Assembly: GCA_910579785.1 (NCBI GenBank)
Contig: CAJTVJ010000041.1
Location: 1-10,424 of the forward strand
Reading direction: 5' to 3'
DNA from: an uncultured Christensenella sp.
GTDB taxonomy: Bacteria > Bacillota > Clostridia > Christensenellales > UBA3700
DNA length: 10,424 bases
Shown: positions 6,058-10,424 of the stretch, piece after piece
Numbering within the stretch: the stretch's first letter is position 1
Layout of the letters: every line of letters starts with the position of its first letter
Translations under genes and position numbers: made by a program
The notes under the pieces: model-generated
Seen by the model: only the letters and a program-made list of their open reading frames with translations
Told to the model about the DNA's origin: nothing
The model's database searches: none

Positions 6058-6205
6058 GAGATTTCTCCGCTTCGTTACACTACGGTCGAAATGACAAAAC
6101 TATGCTTATAGTACACCACACTTTTGTCACCTCTACCGTAGCGGAGAGGTCTAATCCTTTTATATTTTTAAATTGTTGAGACTTCTCGACTGCGCTCGAA
6201 GTGAC
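6058..6205. repeat. Cluster of three alternating palindromic repeat units
   Basis: Three units alternate in orientation. Unit one (6058-6095) pairs ATTTC (6061-6065) with GAAAT (6088-6092). Unit two (6126-6150) pairs ACCTC (6129-6133) with GAGGT (6146-6150), extended by CCG/CGG around one bulged A. Unit three (6178-6205) pairs ACTTC (6181-6185) with GAAGT (6198-6202). The spacer between one and two contains ATGCTTATA, as at 4641-4733. The spacer between two and three is the reverse complement of the GGATTAGA...CTCA linker type. Two spacer kinds thus alternate with palindromes, a BIME-like layout. Confidence 0.75.
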
Positions 6206-6329
6206 TAAATTTTCCGTTGACACATTCAGCTTTGGATATTCTCCCAATGCTACATGTCATACGTAATTATGATAAATTTTAATATATTTATAACGCATTT
6301 TCATTCTATTTTTATAGTTGAAATTATCC
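6206..6329. other. AT-rich intergenic stretch
   Basis: No gene or strong signal is seen. TTGAAA (6318-6323) lies 19 nt before TATACT (6343-6348), the latter inside the left arm of the inverted repeat. This is a weak, badly spaced candidate for a fixed promoter toward the giant gene. Confidence 0.35.
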
Positions 6330-6464
6330 ATTCTAAAAAATGTATACTTTTACTGACCGCCACTATTTTATTACGAAACGGTGTGTTTTTTTATTAAAAG
6401 TATATTTCGCGCGCGCATTATAAGCAATATCGACAGGTCAGTAAAAGTATACATTTCTTGGAAT
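6330..6464. repeat. Inverted repeat pair, candidate invertible promoter segment
   Basis: The arms 6338-6358 and 6436-6456 are perfect 21-bp inverted repeats (left arm starts AAATGTATAC and ends ACTGACC). With two mismatches the match extends to 29 bp (6330-6358 and 6436-6464). They enclose 77 bp. Both arms hold TTTACT, and the enclosed DNA holds one TATAAT, on the minus strand at 6417-6422. A partial arm copy, TAAAAGTATA then TTTC, lies inside at 6395-6408, and GTCAGTAAA recurs outside at 6516-6524. A run of CG dinucleotides occupies 6408-6416. The 77-bp loop rules out a simple terminator. Position upstream of a giant surface-protein gene and the promoter geometry fit a phase-variable inverton; a MITE is the main alternative. 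No recombinase gene is in view. Confidence 0.7.
6417..6445 (-). promoter_or_regulatory. Minus-strand promoter inside the inverted-repeat segment
   Basis: On the minus strand, TTTACT (6445-6440, within the right arm) is followed by a 17-nt spacer and TATAAT (6422-6417). In the present orientation it points away from the giant gene. Flipping the segment about the arms would put this TATAAT at 6372-6377, again 17 nt from the TTTACT of the left arm (6349-6354), directed at the gene. The site now holds TACGAA, a poor -10. The -10 is directly followed by GCGCGCGCG, a GC-rich discriminator. Confidence 0.55.
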
Positions 6465-6490
6465 ATTTATACCAAAGCCAATGTTTCAAG

Positions 6491-6529
6491 TGCATTGAGA
6501 AATGCAAGTTTATCTGTCAGTAAACTGCA
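6491..6529 (+). other. Leader hairpins of the giant gene
   Basis: TGCATT (6491-6496) pairs with AATGCA (6501-6506) across a GAGA tetraloop. TGC (6503-6505) plus AGTTTA (6507-6512) pairs with TAAACTGCA (6521-6529) with one bulged A and an 8-nt loop. The two stems share TGC, so their full forms compete. They sit 30-70 nt before the ribosome binding site and could affect mRNA stability or translation. Confidence 0.4.
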
Positions 6530-6561
6530 CAGATTGTGACGTATGCAAAAGAGGTAGTGAA

Positions 6562-9500
6562 ATGAATAAGAAGATTAGCAAGGGCAAGTTTTTGTTATTG
6601 CCTGCGTGTATTTTGTTATTATTTATAATATTATTTTGCTCAATAGCAGGTAGTTATTTTACGATTGCCAGCGATAATACAGTCGATGCGGACGCGGAAG
6701 CTTCGCTAAATAGTAATTACGCGGCTTTTGCGCATAAGTCAACGTTTAGATATACGGATTTGAATAAAGTTGAGTCTACGCACAGCGGCGCGACAAGCGA
6801 CGATACCTCATTGATAGTAGTCGATAGAAATCAGGCGCACGGTACGATAGACAATCCATACGTCATCACCAATATTGCGCAGTGGAATTACTTTGCTACA
6901 AATTCAAGCTCGGGTGCAACTGACTCGACAAAGGTATTTGTATTGGGCGCGGATATAGATTTTACCGGTGTCACGTTCAATGCTGTGGCAGACTTTAAAG
7001 GTAAGTTTTACGGCGGCGGACATACACTTAGCAACATTGTCAAAGATTTTGGCTCTGTCGAGGAATGCGGAGTATTTAGGGTGATTCGCGACGGTTCGAT
7101 AATTGCCGATTTAAATTTAGATAACGTCTATATCAAGTCTTCTCTCGGTAGAGTAGGCTCTCTTGTAGGCTCAACGAAAGGCGGTGATATTTTAAATTGC
7201 CACGTTAAAGGAAAAGTCGAGGGCGGCTCAAAGGTGCCAGGTTCAAATTCTACTCTAAAATATGACGGAGTTGGCGGTCTAGTCGGCGACGTAGAGGGCA
7301 GTAAAATCAAAGTATATGTATACCGTTGCTCTCTCGACGTTAAAATAACGATAACTGCAAAATGCGGCGGTTCGTCGGGAGGCGGACTTATAGGCGGTTG
7401 GAGCTGTTCGGACGGAACGGTTACGTCGGCTATTTACGATTGTTTGGTAATTTCGGATGTAACTCAAACATGTTCGGCTAGTTATGACGTTTGGTTTGGA
7501 GGTTTAACTAATTACAGCGCGTCGTTGGGAGAACAGGCAATAGAAAATTGTATATCGTATATAAATTTTTCCAACAACTCTAAATCAAACAGATATATTT
7601 TTTCCTCTTTGATCAACGGGTGGCCAACTACTTTGCCTAGGATGTCAATAAAGAATGTCTTTTCTGACGGAGTGTTGAATAAATCAAGTTCAACTTACAG
7701 CTTGCCTGCCTCTATATGGTATAGCGGATGGTCGCTAAGCCTTTTAAATAAAATGACGTTGGATACTGCTAATCTTAATTGGTATGCAGACGGCTCTGTA
7801 AATTATTCAGGAGCAGTAGAAATTTACGATCACTGCTCATTAGCCAATACAAAATATACGGGCGGAAGCGGACTTACTCGTGACGACATGTATAACAAAG
7901 CTCAGTCTGATTTGCCAGAGGCAATATGGAAACAAAGAGGAAATATAACGACCTCATATATGACCAATACGGACGTAACTTCTACTTCCGGATATACGAT
8001 AGAGAATGCCCCTAATAGAAATACCGACATAAAGACGGGAAATTTTACGATTAAATATTATTACGTGGATAACGGAGAGGACAAAGAGTACGTTGGCACT
8101 TCGACGACATACAACTATAAGGATACGGCGCAGTTGTATGAGCCTAGCGCCAAAGATAGCGAACATATTTTTGCTGGCTGGACTTTGGATAAGAGCGATA
8201 CATATACGGTTGTGAAGAATATGCCAGACGGTTTATACGGCGACGTCATTATGTATGCCGTATGGGATTTGCCGTCGACAAGTATAACAGCTGAGAGCAT
8301 AATATCGGGAGAAAGCGACGGAGCCTTTGTCAAGGAGTATGCCAGCGGAAGCTCGCTTTTGTTAAAAGCAGATATAAAAGTCAGCGGAATGACAGACCCG
8401 ACTATAACGTATGCTTGGCATAAGCAGGGTGATAATACTGTGCTTGGCACGTCGTCGACGTATTCCATATCCAACGTGGCGGACAGTGGAGAATACGTGC
8501 TTGATTACGTTGTCACAGACGGAGTTGAGTCATTGTGGCGACATAGGGGAAGCACGGGCGTGCAAAAGGCGGAAATAACTCCCGGACAGCTGTCCGTCAA
8601 AGAAGGCTCGTTTAAAATAGACAAATCCACAAGTCCGTATATGGGCAAGAGACTTAGAGACTTGAAGTTTAGCGTTACTATGGTAGACTCTCAGGGAAAC
8701 ACAGTGGCAGGTACGTCCGATTGGGACGTAGGAGTCAATTATGTTGAAGAGGGAACAAATAATACACAAATCAAATTTATTCCAACCGACGTCAACTATT
8801 CGTCGACGGGCGTATACGACGTTGCCTTTGAGGCTGAGTATATAACGTTGACGTTTGATTTAGCAGACGTCAGCGACAGTATAGTAATGAATTTGAAGTA
8901 TTTGGAAAATTATCCCACAAGCGTAATAATCGACGGATTCTATCAAGTATTCAAAGATAAATTAGAAAACGATCCAAAGTATTCTCCGCTCAACAACATG
9001 ACTCCTATGTTTGACGGAGTAAACATCAACGACTATACGGGCAGTTACAACAACGTGACGCAGTCTTATACGATAAAAGTTACGTTTGAAGACACAACGT
9101 ATACTGTCACATTTGACCCAAACAACGGAGAAGCAACGTTTACAAATACGTCTACGTTGTATTACAACAACCGATTGCCAAAGCCCAGCAAAAACCCTGT
9201 CAACGGAGACTATCTTTTCTTGGGATGGTATTTTGAAGAGACAGTCGTCAACGACGACGGCACAGTGAGCAAGGTTGAACGAGCTTGGAATTTCAACACC
9301 GACCGTGTGACTAATGATATGACGTTGACTGCGAAGTATCTCAATGCCAAACTTGATTTTGATAAAATGGAAGTCACAGCCAACAAGACTAAGTATACTG
9401 CAACCGAGCAAATAAAGGACGGTGATTTGACGGTAGTAGCGTATTTCAAAGGCAACGTCGAAGGCGTGGGAGAGATGACGCAAGATATTACGCTGTCATT

Positions 9501-10424
9501 TGAGCAATATTCGATAATATACGAAAATACGTTTGACAATGCTTTGCACGTCGACCAAAAGCATATCACGGTTTCCTATATCTACAACGGTCAAGAGTAT
9601 CAGGTGGGGCTTGATTTGCCGGTGTTAGCTAAGAAGATAGACACCAGCTCATTGACGTTCAACAACAAGACGGAAGTATATAGCGGCAATCCTGTCTCAA
9701 TAGACAAGATACGCAAGCCTTGGCCGGTTGAAATAGTCGACATAGAGTACGTATATAGCAAAGGCGGACAGCCTATCGACGAAGAGAACGTCATTGACGT
9801 GGGTACGTATATTGTGCAGGCGGTATTCAACTTTGGCGGCTCAAACGACTATACGGCAGATCCTATGAGAGCGACGTTGCAAATCCTCGCGGCAGGAGAT
9901 ATGCTGACAGCGCAGTGGGATAGCACCAGCTTTGTATACGACGGCACGCCCAAACGTCCTTCGGTAAGTTTTATAGACGCCAGCGGCAACGTTGTTGACG
10001 GAGTCAATTTCCATTATGAGGGCGACACAGCAGTGAGCGACGTAGGCAATAGCTATAAAATCAAGGTAGTAATTGACGACGCGGCATTTCAGGTCGATAC
10101 GTCAAGCGAGGAATGCTCCTTTGCGATAACCAAGGCGATACTCAATATTCCTACTTTGAAGGCAGATGGCGAGATAATATATGACGGTATGCCAAAGAAC
10201 GTGGCGGATTTCTTGGACGGCTTTGACTCTAATCTTATGAAAGTACAGAGAGGCGGCACGGGAACGAATGTAGATAGCTATACGGCAATAATAGAGCTGC
10301 CAGACCTCAAAAACTGCGAGTGGAGCGGCGTAAGCGGCAAGACGGTGACGTTGGAATGGGAGATAGGCAAGGCTCACTTGACGGCGGTATGGAGCGGATA
10401 TAAGCACGTGGCTGACGGAGTTGA
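6562..10424 (+). CDS. Giant modular exported surface protein, 3' end outside window
   Basis: One open frame runs from 6562 without a stop to the window end, giving 1287 complete residues of a longer protein. The start has GAGG (6551-6554) 7 nt upstream. Residues 1-35 form a signal peptide (KKISKGK, then a long hydrophobic core). Residues about 90-300 look like a GLUG/beta-helix region: GTIDNPYVI, FKGKFYGGGHTLSNI, then GSLVGS, VGGLVG and GGGLIGG with N-C pairs at strand turns. Residues 494-569 are a divergent InlB-B-like repeat (IFAGWTLD, MYAVWD). About 575-655 are Ig-like (YAWHKQGD, DSGEYVL). About 847-928 are a clear Listeria-Bacteroides repeat (TVTFDPNNG, FLGWYFEE, LTAKY). About 930-1020 are Ig-like. 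From 1024 three MBG-like modules follow in tandem (VYSGNP, FVYDGTPK, IIYDGMPK), with a fourth starting near 1272. Such proteins are usually cell-surface adhesins or stalks. The anchor must lie beyond the window. Confidence 0.9.
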   Translation, partial: MNKKISKGKFLLLPACILLLFIILFCSIAGSYFTIASDNTVDADAEASLNSNYAAFAHKSTFRYTDLNKVESTHSGATSDDTSLIVVDRNQAHGTIDNPYVITNIAQWNYFATNSSSGATDSTKVFVLGADIDFTGVTFNAVADFKGKFYGGGHTLSNIVKDFGSVEECGVFRVIRDGSIIADLNLDNVYIKSSLGRVGSLVGSTKGGDILNCHVKGKVEGGSKVPGSNSTLKYDGVGGLVGDVEGSKIKVYVYRCSLDVKITITAKCGGSSGGGLIGGWSCSDGTVTSAIYDCLVISDVTQTCSASYDVWFGGLTNYSASLGEQAIENCISYINFSNNSKSNRYIFSSLINGWPTTLPRMSIKNVFSDGVLNKSSSTYSLPASIWYSGWSLSLLNKMTLDTANLNWYADGSVNYSGAVEIYDHCSLANTKYTGGSGLTRDDMYNKAQSDLPEAIWKQRGNITTSYMTNTDVTSTSGYTIENAPNRNTDIKTGNFTIKYYYVDNGEDKEYVGTSTTYNYKDTAQLYEPSAKDSEHIFAGWTLDKSDTYTVVKNMPDGLYGDVIMYAVWDLPSTSITAESIISGESDGAFVKEYASGSSLLLKADIKVSGMTDPTITYAWHKQGDNTVLGTSSTYSISNVADSGEYVLDYVVTDGVESLWRHRGSTGVQKAEITPGQLSVKEGSFKIDKSTSPYMGKRLRDLKFSVTMVDSQGNTVAGTSDWDVGVNYVEEGTNNTQIKFIPTDVNYSSTGVYDVAFEAEYITLTFDLADVSDSIVMNLKYLENYPTSVIIDGFYQVFKDKLENDPKYSPLNNMTPMFDGVNINDYTGSYNNVTQSYTIKVTFEDTTYTVTFDPNNGEATFTNTSTLYYNNRLPKPSKNPVNGDYLFLGWYFEETVVNDDGTVSKVERAWNFNTDRVTNDMTLTAKYLNAKLDFDKMEVTANKTKYTATEQIKDGDLTVVAYFKGNVEGVGEMTQDITLSFEQYSIIYENTFDNALHVDQKHITVSYIYNGQEYQVGLDLPVLAKKIDTSSLTFNNKTEVYSGNPVSIDKIRKPWPVEIVDIEYVYSKGGQPIDEENVIDVGTYIVQAVFNFGGSNDYTADPMRATLQILAAGDMLTAQWDSTSFVYDGTPKRPSVSFIDASGNVVDGVNFHYEGDTAVSDVGNSYKIKVVIDDAAFQVDTSSEECSFAITKAILNIPTLKADGEIIYDGMPKNVADFLDGFDSNLMKVQRGGTGTNVDSYTAIIELPDLKNCEWSGVSGKTVTLEWEIGKAHLTAVWSGYKHVADGV

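Noticed and set aside
6338..6456. Inverted repeat as an intrinsic terminator
   Set aside because: The arms are separated by 77 bp and no T-tract follows either arm; the operon already ends at the strong terminator at 6012-6037.
6562..6610. Lipoprotein signal (LPAC near residues 13-16)
   Set aside because: The hydrophobic core continues well past this cysteine and P at -2 is atypical for a lipobox, so an ordinary signal peptide is more likely.
8962..9483. Minus-strand open frame of 173 codons inside the giant gene
   Set aside because: The plus strand encodes continuous recognisable modules here; the minus frame is antisense to them and has no recognisable content.

Overview
The window looks like chromosomal DNA of a gut-type Bacillota (Clostridia; Christensenellales-like is a guess). 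It is moderately AT-rich, has AGGAG-type ribosome binding sites and sigma-A-like promoters, uses an ECF vitamin transporter subunit and a type III pantothenate kinase, and ends in a very large exported protein built from GLUG, InlB-B-like, Ig-like and MBG-like modules. The taxonomic call rests on gene content and style only.

Left part (1-4364). A non-coding stretch with palindromic repeats is followed by a TspO/MBR-family membrane protein on the minus strand (343-807). Then comes a small two-helix membrane protein (897-1163) whose promoter sits so close to its start codon that the mRNA may be leaderless. A promoter at 1279-1307 probably drives an ECF S component (1422-2150) and coaX (2169-2942), a pair that would take up pantothenate and phosphorylate it to start CoA synthesis. 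Homoserine dehydrogenase (hom, 3093-4364) follows under its own AT-rich promoter region.

Middle part (4365-6240). A 426-bp intergenic stretch holds more palindromic repeats and unexplained hairpins. It precedes a tight three-gene operon (4791-5996): two small proteins, each with a winged-helix-like N-terminus and a C-terminal membrane anchor, and a TfoX N-terminal-domain protein. A strong intrinsic terminator (6012-6037) closes the operon, and a further cluster of the same palindromic repeats follows. Across the window these repeats vary in stem sequence while keeping base pairing, and they alternate in orientation like the BIMEs of enterobacteria.

Right part (6206-10424). Upstream of a giant exported protein gene (6562 to beyond the window end, at least 1287 residues) lies a 119-bp segment bounded by 21-bp perfect inverted repeats. 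Each arm carries the same -35-like element, and the enclosed 77 bp carries one TATAAT, now on the minus strand and pointing away from the giant gene. Inversion would place TATAAT exactly 17 nt from the -35 of the left arm, pointing at the gene. This is the most interesting feature of the window: a candidate phase-variable promoter, apparently read here in its OFF orientation. No recombinase gene is visible in the window.
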